DNA of 64,000 bases, from assembly GCA_027923505.1 (NCBI GenBank), contig BROI01000021.1:558001-622000 (forward strand). Reading direction: 5' to 3'. The stretch's first letter is position 1. The number at the start of each line of letters is the position of its first letter. Below, piece after piece: positions 13,901-23,158 of this stretch. This DNA comes from Mayamaea pseudoterrestris (lineage: Eukaryota; Bacillariophyta; Bacillariophyceae; Sellaphorales; Sellaphoraceae). Under the pieces are notes generated by a model. That model made no database searches and was not told where the DNA came from. It worked only from the letters and a program-made list of their open reading frames with translations. The translations under genes were made by a program, and so were the position numbers.

Positions 13901-14409
13901 TCCTCCATCTGGTTCTTTTCACTTCCAAACTTTTTCTGTAAGCGTTCCTTGTATTGCATCATGCGCTTTTTCTTTTCAATTATAGACTCGGTCCGTGGCT
14001 GTTTGGTATTTGGACATATGCGTCCCTCTGCTGTGTCTCTCACACGAGTATTGCTTTGGTTGCGATCATCAATAAACGCTGATGTGTTGAAATGAAGATC
14101 ATTCCCTCGCTGTGCGTTGTAAGGTGCCATCGCTTGATCAGTCGCTGCAATTATATCAGGGGTGCGATTGTTCTTTAAGAAAATAGCTTCATTGGGACGA
14201 CGAAGAGGACACGGAGGGGAATTGGTCAGCCTGGGACTGGAAGCCTTCGGCGCTTGCTCGGAATATCGACTTTTGTAAATATGAGGCTCCCTCGCATGCA
14301 CTCGTTGCTCAATCTTCGAACAGAGTTCACCACCAAGTGCCACTGCCACTGTAGGCTCGTCTTTTTGAGCAAAAGCTTGAGAACATGGGGATGCAACCTT
14401 CCGACCCAT
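10909..14409 (-). CDS. Long low-complexity protein of unknown function
   Basis: Single uninterrupted 1166-codon frame from ATG at 14409, so very likely a real gene, but I recognise no family. The first ~350 residues are basic and rich in Arg, Ser, Pro and Thr, with a coiled KKKRMMQYKERLQKKFG segment near residue 150. The middle is Ser/Asp/Glu-rich with scattered basic patches (KRKGKVRQLFPFIFKLRG). The last ~45 residues look helical (DDLKRILAIAKQLDMAPELL) and are the most ordered part. No signal peptide or membrane segment. It looks like a mostly disordered, phosphorylation-rich cytosolic or nuclear protein; this is inference from composition only. Shares a 526-bp divergent spacer with the HAD gene. 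Confidence 0.75.
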   Translation of the reverse strand: MGRKVASPCSQAFAQKDEPTVAVALGGELCSKIEQRVHAREPHIYKSRYSEQAPKASSPRLTNSPPCPLRRPNEAIFLKNNRTPDIIAATDQAMAPYNAQRGNDLHFNTSAFIDDRNQSNTRVRDTAEGRICPNTKQPRTESIIEKKKRMMQYKERLQKKFGSEKNQMEETSKCNELPKVSTSAPVADRITGGPSRRGRTATTCASTVQSPTTCERQTGRISTMQIGQIGRPRSRFRPHGGTGLDLSKESVPRIEPTKLIPKQSSERIKAPSRISIYETNSSRGSLRRNLCEMVAANNDSFTPTGPKSSRNQPKAPQRHRKPIETESQPEIVLASHETDDYNIGRVTSLAGGKQLNGEVPSLSTGRNLHPLPKSSPRVVKIRSPPHGVDIDVKRNEGWNYTSFIATFGNSMIPHKTLTELPSPQDHGLNAAGGSSIFSAITDADTAMEKQELPMSIFEHSCATAAYDKESYHPDLEIAASSSLFSFPSTNSGDQIKENYRLLERSKTDFNTFATDADDKSSLDSLYAGLDDHETPFAELDILIDRDMQQTMLAIPSVKSNVSDVEECMSDPPKVCDRPPLHESCSSGQESAKKIEPFSPTKRKGKVRQLFPFIFKLRGSNTIFLEDSNQDVEPSGLATSFRDSALTQPGSDDDDTRTMITVLEASEREGTGGAIEVLMSPRNSGSCLVVETGPLSIKEARSLASYKIQSPKLQRFSSLMGRVRSMRNPSSPCRVSAGRSKRDSIVFPNDDEVHLTPETEILHEVRLVSKECEPELHDLILHHQDVSDDLQQPQDFIIDLDCSDEHMTSVEVVPLPDGATYISAMSTGRRLSKHPVHPSPAITRSVCQPYGHFVLNPLLEPWTCVDTIQDDVGTPGDKNNGTSMASVSTKVESVIVVPPDISSDIHSALVPVTAKRTLFGIMRRPVRELPQVGVDMPITCPANGAINSSFFRKRRPLTPRQPAKEDGSTTRQASFNNESVEVEHLCDSSVDGAVSHSFNSRDYESYGSTTRATSITLSARKSHTKAAAPIDKAAQWLVQSFKGLVGTSSSGSDDNERQTTYSDSTGYDPSCDSEVVTEDNSSSVNEERRRCHKGQHVAVGQLDATISGLSDVASQESEQGTLISKNICDDLKRILAIAKQLDMAPELLIERIAAGESVEKLLHDRQS

Positions 14410-14935
14410 TCTTGCTTGCCGATGGGAAAGTTAGTCGAGCGTTGGCTACGGTATGTATCGATCGATTATCGATTCCTTTGCTTCTATCGACTAATGACCT
14501 TCCATATGCCTAATTCGACGAAAGCCAAACCGGCAAGGATGACTACAGTTGACACTCGATTGCCTTGGCTGATGGATCGACAAGCGACTGCCACCGTTTC
14601 AGTCGACCAGTGGGCGAGGTGCAGAATTTAGCGAGTGGGTCGAAGGATCTGGATAAGCATGTGCTTCTTAAGTATCCAAGCCTCGGCACGCACTCAGCCT
14701 AATCGACCAGACATTTCCGAGTGTCTTTGTCCGTTCAGAGTGCAATTCGGCATGCTTTAACCGAAGGAAAGGTGCAAACCTCACTCATTCACAGTCACTG
14801 ACGTCAGTGCCGGTTGACGTCGTATGGCGTATCCAAAAAATAAGCGTCACGACCATGAAGTAAGTCCGTGAGCCTTGGCAGCCAAGTTGCTTAGTAAATC
14901 ATCGTAATTGCCAAGAAGAGTGCGGGAAATCTATC
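14410..14935. other. Divergent intergenic spacer
   Basis: Sequence between the long unknown gene on the minus strand and the HAD gene on the plus strand. A plus-strand frame that runs past 14410 to about 14631 is a shadow of the minus-strand gene and has no family features. Apart from the CRE-like palindrome at 14796-14820 I see nothing else defined. Confidence 0.6.
14796..14820. promoter_or_regulatory. CRE-like palindrome plus second TGACGT box
   Basis: A perfect 14-bp palindrome CACTGACGTCAGTG (14796-14809) holds the bZIP core TGACGTCA. A second TGACGT core lies at 14815-14820. Both are 115-140 bp upstream of the HAD start codon. TGACGT/ACGTCA elements are known as CO2/cAMP-responsive sites in the Phaeodactylum carbonic-anhydrase promoter and bind bZIP factors. 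A regulatory role here is inference from sequence and position. Confidence 0.45.
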
Positions 14936-15703
14936 ATGTGCACTAAAAGTACACCATCCGATAGTCGCCAATACCAGACGCTCATTCTAGACATGGATGG
15001 CGTCTTAGCGGATGTCTCGAAATCGTATCGAGCCGCCATAGTCCAAACGTGCCACCATTTTGGAGCAACGGCCGTCGACTTGAATGTAATATCTGAATGG
15101 AAGGCAAGAGGTAACGCAAATGATGACTGGAAACTGTCGCGCGATCTCATTATGAATGATCCGAACGCGCGACGAGTGACACTTGAGGAAGTGACGGAGA
15201 AGTTTGAACAGTTGTATCAAGGACACGGAGACACACCGGGCCTGTGCACGCTAGAGACATTGATTCCGTCCCGAGAAACTCTGGAGGAGTTGCATCGAAG
15301 GTCCAAACCAGGCATTGGCATTGTGACTGGTCGTCCTCGACAAGACTGCTACAAATTTCTGAAACGCTATGATCTGGAAAGACTTATTATCGCTTCCTAT
15401 TGCATGGAGGATGGGCCTAGCAAACCGGATCCCTTTCCCGTCACAAAATGTTGCGAATTGCTCGGAGTCGAACCCGGCCCGAATGTAATTCTCGTTGGCG
15501 ATACGCCCGACGACATGAAGGCTGCCAGATCCGCAAGATGTACAGGAGTTGGGGTGACGACACCTGAAGCCGCCGTGGATCAAGAGGCCAAGGGCGAGCC
15601 CCATACAATGGCGAAATTGAGCTTGGCAATGAGCCAAGCAGGGGCAGATGTCATCTTGCCTCCTGGTTTTGCAGATCTGACAAACATGTTTCCGCCGCCG
15701 TAA
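14936..15703 (+). CDS. HAD-superfamily (subfamily IA) phosphatase
   Basis: 255-aa single-exon hydrolase. All four HAD motifs are visible: nucleophile and acid/base Asp in LILDMDGVLADV (residues ~16-27), motif II Thr in GIVTGRPRQD, motif III Lys in GPSKPDPFP, and motif IV in ILVGDTPDDMKAA. The helical cap after motif I (SKSYRAAIVQTCHHFG, then WKARGNANDDW) resembles the HAD-IA subgroup that in some bacteria accompanies imidazoleglycerol-phosphate dehydratase; substrate unknown. No targeting peptide seen, so probably cytosolic. The C-terminal ~40 residues past the core are unassigned. ATG 14936 is the first in frame and the CRE-like palindrome lies just upstream. Confidence 0.85.
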   Translation: MCTKSTPSDSRQYQTLILDMDGVLADVSKSYRAAIVQTCHHFGATAVDLNVISEWKARGNANDDWKLSRDLIMNDPNARRVTLEEVTEKFEQLYQGHGDTPGLCTLETLIPSRETLEELHRRSKPGIGIVTGRPRQDCYKFLKRYDLERLIIASYCMEDGPSKPDPFPVTKCCELLGVEPGPNVILVGDTPDDMKAARSARCTGVGVTTPEAAVDQEAKGEPHTMAKLSLAMSQAGADVILPPGFADLTNMFPPP

Positions 15704-16824
15704 AATTGACATATACAGATTCGAATAAGCGTTAGCTGAGACTATTTTCCTTTATGGTGTAGCGGGCGTCATGATATCGTCGCCAACACGCACACACCAT
15801 TAAGGTTGTAAATGGCGCTTTCACCGCATCAAGGTCATCGATCAAACCGTTTTTGCTAAGTATGCTGTTGTCTGATTGGCTCTTGTCGGGCCTGAAAGAA
15901 AGGCATCGTTTGGTCATCCTTCAAAGCTGTGAGAAAGGCATCGTCACTGTGAACATTAGGTACTCCTCCTCATCGTCACATAATTCGATCTGCATGCGAT
16001 GATAATCGTCAACGCGCCCCTGTCAGTATATACGTGCAAATCTGTTTAGCATGCGTGTATCCGTCGCGAGCGACAATCGACCCGATAAACCACCCTGTTT
16101 TTCTACGACGTTGTTGCGTTTTGACCAAAACTTCCATTGACGAAGCAATTTTTTTTGTCCACGCCGAGTCTTCGACATCTGAAAAGGCAACGTGTTGTTT
16201 TGTAGTGACGTGTGCTTGTCTAGGCGAGCTTCCACGTTGTCATTCAATGACTTTTCGACATATCTTTCTGGCTTGATCCAAGAAAACGTTGACATCTGAC
16301 AACTCAGCTCTGCAGATCATTCGTCGTGCAATGCCATCTGTATGAAGTGAGATTAAATGCCTCAGTGTAGGATCATTAATGGACAAGCAACACACGCATA
16401 CAGTACGAAATTGTTCGAACGACACTTGGTCGTTTTCTGAAGGAGAATGTTTACCGACAGAACCCAAAGCTGCTCACAAGTCGTCTCGAAGCCCTACATA
16501 CTGATGGCCAATGCGATTATGAGGGACCACCTGCCGTGAAGGGTGGAGTACTTCTACCGGTGGTTGAGTTGTTGATGGGTGCACGACGGATCTTTAGGTG
16601 CCGGTATCATTGCGACAGATTGATACAACGCCACACACTGGACGGAAGTGTACCCAATCGCGCGCGCCAGCAAGTTGAACCTCGAGTATCGCGACTTGCG
16701 TTCCACCATGAGGTTGCTCACTCGTCGATTCATGGTGCTCAGCCCACAGCCAGAATTAAAGCGCAATTCAGATTGTTTCGAGCGATAGTGCCAGGTATCG
16801 CATCCGGTATCGCATCCAACCGCA
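15704..16824. other. 1.1-kb intergenic region without recognised gene
   Basis: Several short open frames occur on both strands (for example about 16034-16276 plus and 16554-16913 minus), but none has a family motif, a targeting peptide or splice sites that extend it. I read this as the 3' flank of the HAD gene and the promoter of the plastid gene at 16825. The only clear structure is the 12-bp direct repeat at 16794-16817. Confidence 0.5.
16794..16817. repeat. Tandem 12-bp direct repeat before a start codon
   Basis: Two perfect adjacent copies of GGTATCGCATCC, ending 7 bp before the ATG at 16825. It probably lies in the 5' UTR of the plastid-protein gene. Function unknown; it may be a chance slippage product. 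Confidence 0.6.
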
Positions 16825-18651
16825 ATGACACTCATGCCGATCTGCCTGATTGCATTCGCCTTAATAGCAACAGCACAACTGGTCACAGCCTTTGCGCCGC
16901 CTTGCATTAGCAATACGAGACTAAAAGCAAGCCAGCATCAACAATATGAATCCCGCGTTACGGCCCTCTTTGCATCATCCAGTCCTCCGACAGTCATCGT
17001 GGTTTCTCCACCTGGAGGTATTGGTGAGGTTGCTGCTGTAAAGTCTGCCTCCATGGGATGCAAGGTGCGCTGGTTTGTCGTCTCATCACCCACCACAGAG
17101 GACGCAAGCATGCAGCAACAAGGAGGGACATCATTACAATTGTCTCCACAGGCTATGAGAAACTTTCAGGTGGGTGGCGGGACGCTGGAACTTGCTGGGT
17201 CTGACGCAGACAAGCTTTTGCTTCCAGTCGACAATCCTGAGTCAACCATCTCGGCCTTGTCGCAGTGGACTGGAAGTGTTGATGCTTTGATTTGCACGTA
17301 CGATACAGGCCTTAAGGTCTCCCCTCAAACGTCAAACAAGGAGCGTGAGATACAAAAGCAACAAACATGGGATGATGCGATCAAAGTGGCTGCACGCGAA
17401 GCGGCCCAGGCCGTCGCGCCATCTGGGAGCAAGGTTGCTATATTATCCGCTTTCGACGAAGAAGCCGGCGGTGAGTCGCCTGCAGTTCAGCCTAATGGTA
17501 GAATATCAGGTGTAATGACTGGAATTTTAAATGGCGGTAAGCCTAACATCCCTACCACGTTGACGGAAGCCTTGAACACGAATCTTCAGTCAACTCTGTA
17601 TCGCCTTCGACACGGGGCTCTTTTTGGGCTTCCTGAAAGCTCACCCGACTTTAGTCCGCTTGTTGGAGGACCTAAAAAGGATGCAGAATTATGCGAGGAA
17701 TATACCATGAGGGCAGTTCGCGTCGACCCAAGCTTGTCCATTTATGGAAATGTCATGCTTGGTAGTACGACGAGGTCTTCCCGCATTGCCGTTGGCGAAG
17801 CGGCCGTCCTTATGGCGCTTTTGCGAGTTCCTGTCGAGAGCGACATGGATGTTTGCATATCGTCGCAACGGGGAATGGAGTATGTAAGTATTGGTCAGTG
17901 GAAGGAGGAGTTTATGCGCGCACAGCAAGTGCTGTCTTCTGGGCAAGGTGCACGATTATTTACCGCCGAGTTTGCTTCCGTTCCAAACGTTAGTCGACTA
18001 GCCGATTGGCTTGCAACGAAGTGGGCGCCGGCAGTGCTTCGAACGTATGATATTGCAACAATTCGTTCAGGTGAACGACCTGTAAATGTGCGTCGTGTCG
18101 ACGAGAACAAGGTAGAGATTGTCTGGCAGCAATTGGTGGATTTCCAGTCGGCCACTGTCGGAACATTGATAATCGAAGTGAATGATACTTATCTGACTGC
18201 TATTCGAGGGTCAGGGGATGCAAGTAAAGGTTTCGGAGCTATCAGCAGCCGACCCCTGAATGGCGAAGATGTCATTGTCAGATTTCTTGCCGAAGCGGCA
18301 TCTCAAGCTGTCGAGAAGGGCCTCGCGAAACGGGTAAGTCGAAATCATGTATGCCTGGCGAACAAAAGCAATAGTATTGATTCATTCATCCGTTTTTTCT
18401 TACGCTAAACTCCACCCCTACAGGCAATTCCGAAGAAATTGACACCAAAACCACAACTACAGTCCGCCGATTTGATTCCAGTCACAACCCTACAATCGTC
18501 CGGAACTGTAACGCAAAAGGAGCCAAGTCTTTTTCCGTCTCCTCCATCTACCAGGAGCGACCAAGGACCTCGGACTGCCGGTGCACGCCGTTCGACCGAG
18601 CGTCAGCGTGGCAAGCAACGGAGAAAAAAAGACGACGACACAGTATCTTAA
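16825..18651 (+). CDS. Plastid-targeted Rossmann-like protein, function unknown
   Basis: 578 aa in two exons, 16825..18333 and 18424..18651 (intron 90 bp, phase 0). The N terminus is a clear signal peptide, ICLIAFALIATAQLVTA, followed by FAPP, the diatom ASAFAP-type motif whose Phe directs import into the complex plastid. The mature protein opens with VIVVSPPGGIGEVAAVKS and a hydrophobic strand, resembling a dinucleotide-binding turn of extended/atypical SDRs, though I cannot assign an enzyme. A later segment (LADWLATKWAPAVLRTYDIA) precedes a compact C-terminal domain of beta/alpha pattern. Exon 2 encodes a Pro/Ser-rich then strongly basic tail (RRSTERQRGKQRRKK). Ends 35 bp from the convergent TsaE gene. 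Confidence 0.72.
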
Positions 18652-18686
18652 AATAATGGTTGATTTGCGTACTTAAACATTTAGTT

Positions 18687-19564
18687 TTACAGAAATTCCA
18701 TGAGCAAATCGTCAAGGTAACCTTCATCCAATACATGCTGGATGCGTTTGTCCCACGCGTTGCCAAAAGGACGAAGTAGCACATTTCTCGGAAAATTGTC
18801 TAGATCGACAAGCTCATTGTCACTTCCGCTCGAAATTGATGACTCAAAAATTGTTATTCTAACATCCAATCTCTCTTTGGGCATCTCATCACCCAGGCGC
18901 CCGGGCCATTCAATCAATGATATGCACTTAGCGAAGACGTGTGGCAGATCGAGCACCATCAAGTCCTTACTATGTCCGGAGAGACGATACAGGTCCATGT
19001 GTCGAATTCTGAAGTAGAACAACGAAATCAAAGCAGCTTAAGCGCCAATATTAAGCTTGAATAGCACACACCTTTCAAACACCCTCTCAATCCAGAGTTT
19101 CATACTTACTCAATTGTTTCCTCATTTTTTCGATCGTCCAATTCTGTTGTATATGAATTACTTAGTAAATATGTCGGAGATGTGATAGGTCGTTCCCAGT
19201 CGCCAATCGCTGCTCGAATAAAGCCTTGGCAAAAAGCAGTCTTGCCAGCCGCTAAATCACCGTCTACGCAAATAGCCGACGGAACGAATGGAACAGCATC
19301 GAAAGAAGAACAAACAGAATACAAGACAGCACCTACTTGCTGCATATCTTGGATTGTAGGGATAATCAAACGAATATCATTGTGTGTTGACGAGGAATAC
19401 TGATCGTTAGCATGAAGCCACCGATTTTGAAGCAACTGAGATCGCCGTGAGCTGCCTTGTCGAAAGACGTTCGTCGAGATTGACCAGCACAATGTACGCA
19501 TAGATATGAACAAGATAAGTAAAGGTGCGACTGTGCAATTGAACAACCGAATCATAACATGCAT
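18687..19564 (-). CDS. tsaE: TsaE-like tRNA t6A ATPase, organellar
   Basis: P-loop protein of the TsaE/YjeE family, which works with TsaB/TsaD to form threonylcarbamoyladenosine-37 in tRNAs. Exons 19564..19110 and 19008..18687 (intron 101 bp); 258 aa. Motifs: Walker A GDLAAGKTAF, then ITSPTYLLSNSY, HMDLYRLSGH and LIEWPGRLGDEMP, all diagnostic in this order. The join gives EEIRHMDLYRL. Bacterial TsaE is ~150 aa; the extra N-terminal ~75 residues start with a hydrophobic stretch (VAPLLILFISM), consistent with organelle targeting (plastid or mitochondrion; no clear FAP motif). Bacterial-type TsaE in a eukaryote normally serves an organelle. Divergent from ATP11. Confidence 0.85.
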
Positions 19565-19765
19565 CAGTTATTCATCCATTGAGAAGTCGATTCGTAGCAA
19601 AGCCAAATGCCATGGTCGTCAATCGTCAACGAGTCGTGTCATCTGCAACCAATACCGGTACGCCATCGCAAGCTACTTTTTGGTTGTCTACCTCGCACCG
19701 GTTCTCGAAAACGTGGCGGATGTCGTCGCGGTTCCTTGCAAAGCTTGCAGGCGCAAAGTACAACC

Positions 19766-20608
19766 ATGACGACAATAAAGACGCTTAGTAGACTAACTCA
19801 TTTGGTATCGAAGCGGTCATTGAGCGGGTTTTCGTTTGTGGGACCTAAAAGCCTTGACGATGTTCTCAAACTTGAAAAGGTAGCTGACAAATCTACCACG
19901 GACCTTGCGGATCTCTGGTACGCGTTTCACGACGACAAACATGGAGTTTTAGGCTTGGTGTCTCATGGCCAAGACGGAAAAATGGTCATTGAACGAGCAC
20001 GAAAATGGTAATTGACGTCATGTCAGTGTGAAGCGATGAGAGGAAGAAGATGAATGAGGGAAGCGTTTCGTTCCGTTTTGTTGCTTCGCTCTCACCCTTG
20101 CACTTTCGTATATCCTTGATCGGCAGTCCCTTTTTTATCCAACCAGTATTTCGAGACGATGGTGAGTTGTTCGGATGTGACAGTAGAGATACGGAGTACA
20201 ATCTTTTGACCCACAAAACTCAATATTACCCACTCCTTCTCAGGTTTCTTCATGCTTGTCTCGCAGTACATGGATCCATCCCATTTCTGTATGGCGTATC
20301 TTGAAGATTATAAGATGGATCCACACAGCGCCACGCCTTTATTGACCTTTAGTGTGTTTAACGACTTCGCTGATATAAAAAATATCTCTTTTGTCCGCGG
20401 GGACATTTTGAATCGAGGCATTGCGGACAATGAAGGGCAACAAATTGTATTATCCATGCTAAAAAGTTACATTCAAGACCATGAAACGATCAAAAAATTC
20501 AATCAAACACCACAACAGTTTGATATTGATGACTACATAAGCAAAATGAGTGCACGTTGGAAGCAAACTGTTGATGGTTTCAAGGGCAACTACATCAATG
20601 GGGAATGA
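19766..20608 (+). CDS. ATP11: ATP11, F1-ATPase beta-subunit assembly chaperone
   Basis: Mitochondrial matrix chaperone that binds free F1 beta subunit before hexamer assembly. Exons 19766..20007, 20127..20161 (35 bp), 20244..20608; 213 aa. The joins give KCPFFIQPVFRDDGFFMLVSQ, the family's 'F..P..R..G.E.F..Q' core. C-terminal ATP11 features follow: the LEDYK segment and LLTFSVFNDFADIKNISFVR then GDI. The start chosen is ATG 19766 because it begins a classic mitochondrial presequence (TLSRLTHLVSKRSLSGF); an in-frame ATG at 19607 would add 53 residues without family similarity. Its client, the beta subunit, is encoded ~4 kb away at 24936. Confidence 0.88.
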
Positions 20609-21676
20609 CTGCAGTAGACGGCAGCAGCCTCGCATGCATATAAGCGTCTTATTTATGTATTACTTTAGTTTTGTGCACAACTCTATACCTAATAAATCAT
20701 AAATGCGCCAAATAACAATTATAGCAAAGATAAAGTTGCAATTGTGTTCCTGCGGCATTAATTTCAACTCATGGCAAATTTAGCATGAGCTTGATTGTAG
20801 TGTAGCATGACAGCTAACACAGTTGTGGAGCAGCGAGGTGGTAGGATACATGCTTTGAAAGGGAACAACAACTTTTATGTGCTTCTGCGCCAATACCATC
20901 CATTAATGGGAGCGCTCTAGTGAATGCAACTTGCTTGAGTGAATGTGATCATATTGTAACATGCACAGTGATGATGTCAATGCATAAACAGTCTAAAGAA
21001 AGCTTGTCAACCATTCTGCAAAGGGTGAAGGTGGCAATGTTTGAGCGAGCAAAATTGAGAAGGCCTTGATATTATGCTGGTCTAAACAAATCTTGGGGGC
21101 AGCAGCAGCAGCAACACTGAAAGTGGAGGCGCCAATTTCTTGCGCTACCAGGTGATGCCTTGCCATTTGAGCAGTTGTCATTGCGATCCCATCCATGGCT
21201 CTCAGATGGGAAGTAGAGTTATAAAATGGTATCAAAAAAGCAAATTGAATGATGCACACTGAAAGCCGTTGCAAGGCAAATGCTGCGAGTTCTAGAGTGC
21301 TGCCGCTGCGCCAACTGCTGCATCAACAGTCAAGCCCCCAGTCATTCAACCCTTTGTGTGCAATCAAGATGTGGGGAATGGATGTGCGGTGACTGCGCCC
21401 ATGCTTCAAGTGGAGGACAGCTGGATACTGTAGCTTTGTGCACACCTGTTTTGTCCAACTCAGCCCAGCAGCAACCCCAGCCACAAGCCAACAGTGTGCC
21501 ATCCCAGTTGATTCAAGCCCATATAGATATCAGATGCTCCTCATACAGTGCTTAAAGCCCAATCATAGCTCACCTCCATATTATAGACATTCAAACCTCT
21601 GGTCACGATAACTCTTACCTTTTGAATCCAAAAATCCGTTCAAATATGCAAGCTAGACGTGTCACAGTGTGATACA
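20609..21676. other. 1.07-kb intergenic region, anonymous
   Basis: Between ATP11 and the tRNA. The first 300 bp are AT-rich. The rest is richer in CA/TG and CAG-type words and carries the small Cys-rich frame annotated at 21280. A 93-codon minus-strand frame (20993-21274) has no recognisable motif. I see no terminal repeats or transposase-like protein. Confidence 0.4.
21280..21555 (+). CDS. Possible small Cys-rich protein
   Basis: 91-codon frame starting with ATG. The first half has closely spaced cysteines (CCRCANCC, then CVQSRCGEWMCGDC), a spacing that could bind zinc; the second half is Gln/Pro/Ser-rich. No family recognised. Base composition differs from neighbouring genes and no splice sites clearly extend it, so it may be a gene fragment or chance frame. 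Confidence 0.2.
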   Translation: MLRVLECCRCANCCINSQAPSHSTLCVQSRCGEWMCGDCAHASSGGQLDTVALCTPVLSNSAQQQPQPQANSVPSQLIQAHIDIRCSSYSA

Positions 21677-21749
21677 GGGAGGCTAGCTCAGTTGGTAGAG
21701 CGCGTGCTTAGCATGCACGAGGTCAGCGGTTCGATTCCGCTGCTTTCCA
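21677..21749 (+). tRNA. trnA-AGC: tRNA-Ala (anticodon AGC)
   Basis: 73-bp cloverleaf. Acceptor GGGAGGC pairs with GCTTTCC (two G-U pairs), A discriminator. D arm holds box A (TAGCTCAGTTGG). Anticodon stem CGTGC/GCACG closes loop TTAGCAT with anticodon AGC. The T arm GCGGTTCGATTCCGC holds box B. TTTT follows directly and serves as the RNA polymerase III terminator. No intron and no encoded CCA. Confidence 0.95.
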
Positions 21750-22168
21750 TTTTGCTGGCAAACTATCGTTAGTTAAACATCATTATGATTTCAGATATAC
21801 TAGGTGCAAGTCGATTTAAGTTTATACTCTCTGCCCTTTGGTTTGCCTTGAGGTGAGTATACTTTAACTGTACGAAACTGACCTCGCTAAACATAACATC
21901 TCGGTAACAGCAGGGCAACGTGCGGTCGCAAAATGCCGGAGTTACTATGTACCGGTATGTATAGCGGGCGAGCGACGGAGCGACGAAAGGAGTCTTTTTT
22001 ACTCGCCGCCGCGAAATGACTCGCTGGCGCTCGCTTGTACGACTCCTACGAGGATCTACGGACCCGTCGATTCTTCTTGACGCACGGCCCTTCTCAGCCT
22101 CATAATTTGAAGCAGCAGCAACATCGATCCGAAGCCTACTCCCTTCCAACACTCTTTGCAGCACTACC
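21750..22168. other. Spacer upstream of 14-3-3
   Basis: Spacer between the tRNA terminator and the 14-3-3 start codon, presumably holding the promoter and 5' UTR. A CG-rich stretch at about 21960-22030 precedes the probable transcript start. No coding feature seen. Confidence 0.5.
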
Positions 22169-22903
22169 ATGGATCGTGATTCACTTGTTTACAAAGCCAA
22201 GCTCGCCGAGCAGGCTGAGCGCTTCGATGAGATGGTCTCCGACATGAAGGAGGTTGCTCGCCAGCCGCAGGAGCTCACGGTTGAGGAGCGCAATCTTTTG
22301 AGCGTTGCCTACAAGAACGTGATTGGTTCTCGCCGTGCCTCTTGGCGCGTTGTTACCAGTATCGAGCAAAAGGGAGACCCTGACAAAATGACCATTATCA
22401 AGGACTACAAGGCCAAGATTGAGAGTGAACTTGTCGACATCTGCAACGACATTCTCTCCATCATCGTTGACTCCCTCATCCCGAATAGCACGTCGGAGGA
22501 AGCCAAGGTCTTTTACTACAAGATGAAGGGTGACTACCACCGTTACCTTTCCGAGTTTCAGAGCGGAGATGTACGCAAGGAGAGCGCCGGAGCTGCCCTG
22601 GATGCCTACCAAGCCGCCAGCGGAATCGCGTCGTCGGACCTACCACCTACCCACCCGATCCGCTTGGGACTTGCCCTCAACTTCTCGGTCTTTTACTATG
22701 AAATTCTTAACTCCCCGGATAAGGCCTGCCAAATTGCCAAGCAAGCGTTCGATGATGCCATTGCTGAACTTGACACGCTTAACGAGGAATCATACAAGGA
22801 CTCGACGCTGATCATGCAGCTCTTGCGCGACAACCTTACTCTGTGGACCAGCGACCAGGCCGAAGGCGAAGAGGAGGCACCGGCCGAGGACAAGGGCGAG
22901 TAA
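22169..22903 (+). CDS. 14-3-3 protein
   Basis: Phosphoserine/phosphothreonine-binding adaptor dimer, 244 aa, single exon, full family length. The start [19 protein letters not shown] is the canonical first helix. Signatures present are [20 protein letters not shown] (14-3-3 signature 1 with groove Lys/Arg) and [15 protein letters not shown] (groove Arg-Tyr). Signature 2-like [18 protein letters not shown] is followed by the acidic tail [13 protein letters not shown]. The context ACCATGG at the start is strong. Binds many phosphorylated clients in cytosol and nucleus. Confidence 0.98.
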   Translation: MDRDSLVYKAKLAEQAERFDEMVSDMKEVARQPQELTVEERNLLSVAYKNVIGSRRASWRVVTSIEQKGDPDKMTIIKDYKAKIESELVDICNDILSIIVDSLIPNSTSEEAKVFYYKMKGDYHRYLSEFQSGDVRKESAGAALDAYQAASGIASSDLPPTHPIRLGLALNFSVFYYEILNSPDKACQIAKQAFDDAIAELDTLNEESYKDSTLIMQLLRDNLTLWTSDQAEGEEEAPAEDKGE

Positions 22904-23158
22904 AGCAAATGACCATTACAAGCGTCGTGATCAACTTTGCGTTGCCTTACAAATATATAAAGAAAGTCTATTAAAAAGGTATTTCAAAACAGGATCATCA
23001 GCCTCTTTAAACTTGCGAGGTTTCTGTTTATAATAATCAACTATGACACGAAAGCAAGAGAGAATTAGGCTGGTCGTAACTTTTAAAACAGTAACGTAGG
23101 TCTATACGACAGTGCCATGACTGAGGGGAAGCGAGGAGACGCCGCCATCCGCCATCCC

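Noticed and set aside
11174-14095. Plus-strand open frames opposite the long unknown protein
   Set aside because: Short, overlapping, without motifs; shadows of a 1166-codon minus-strand frame.
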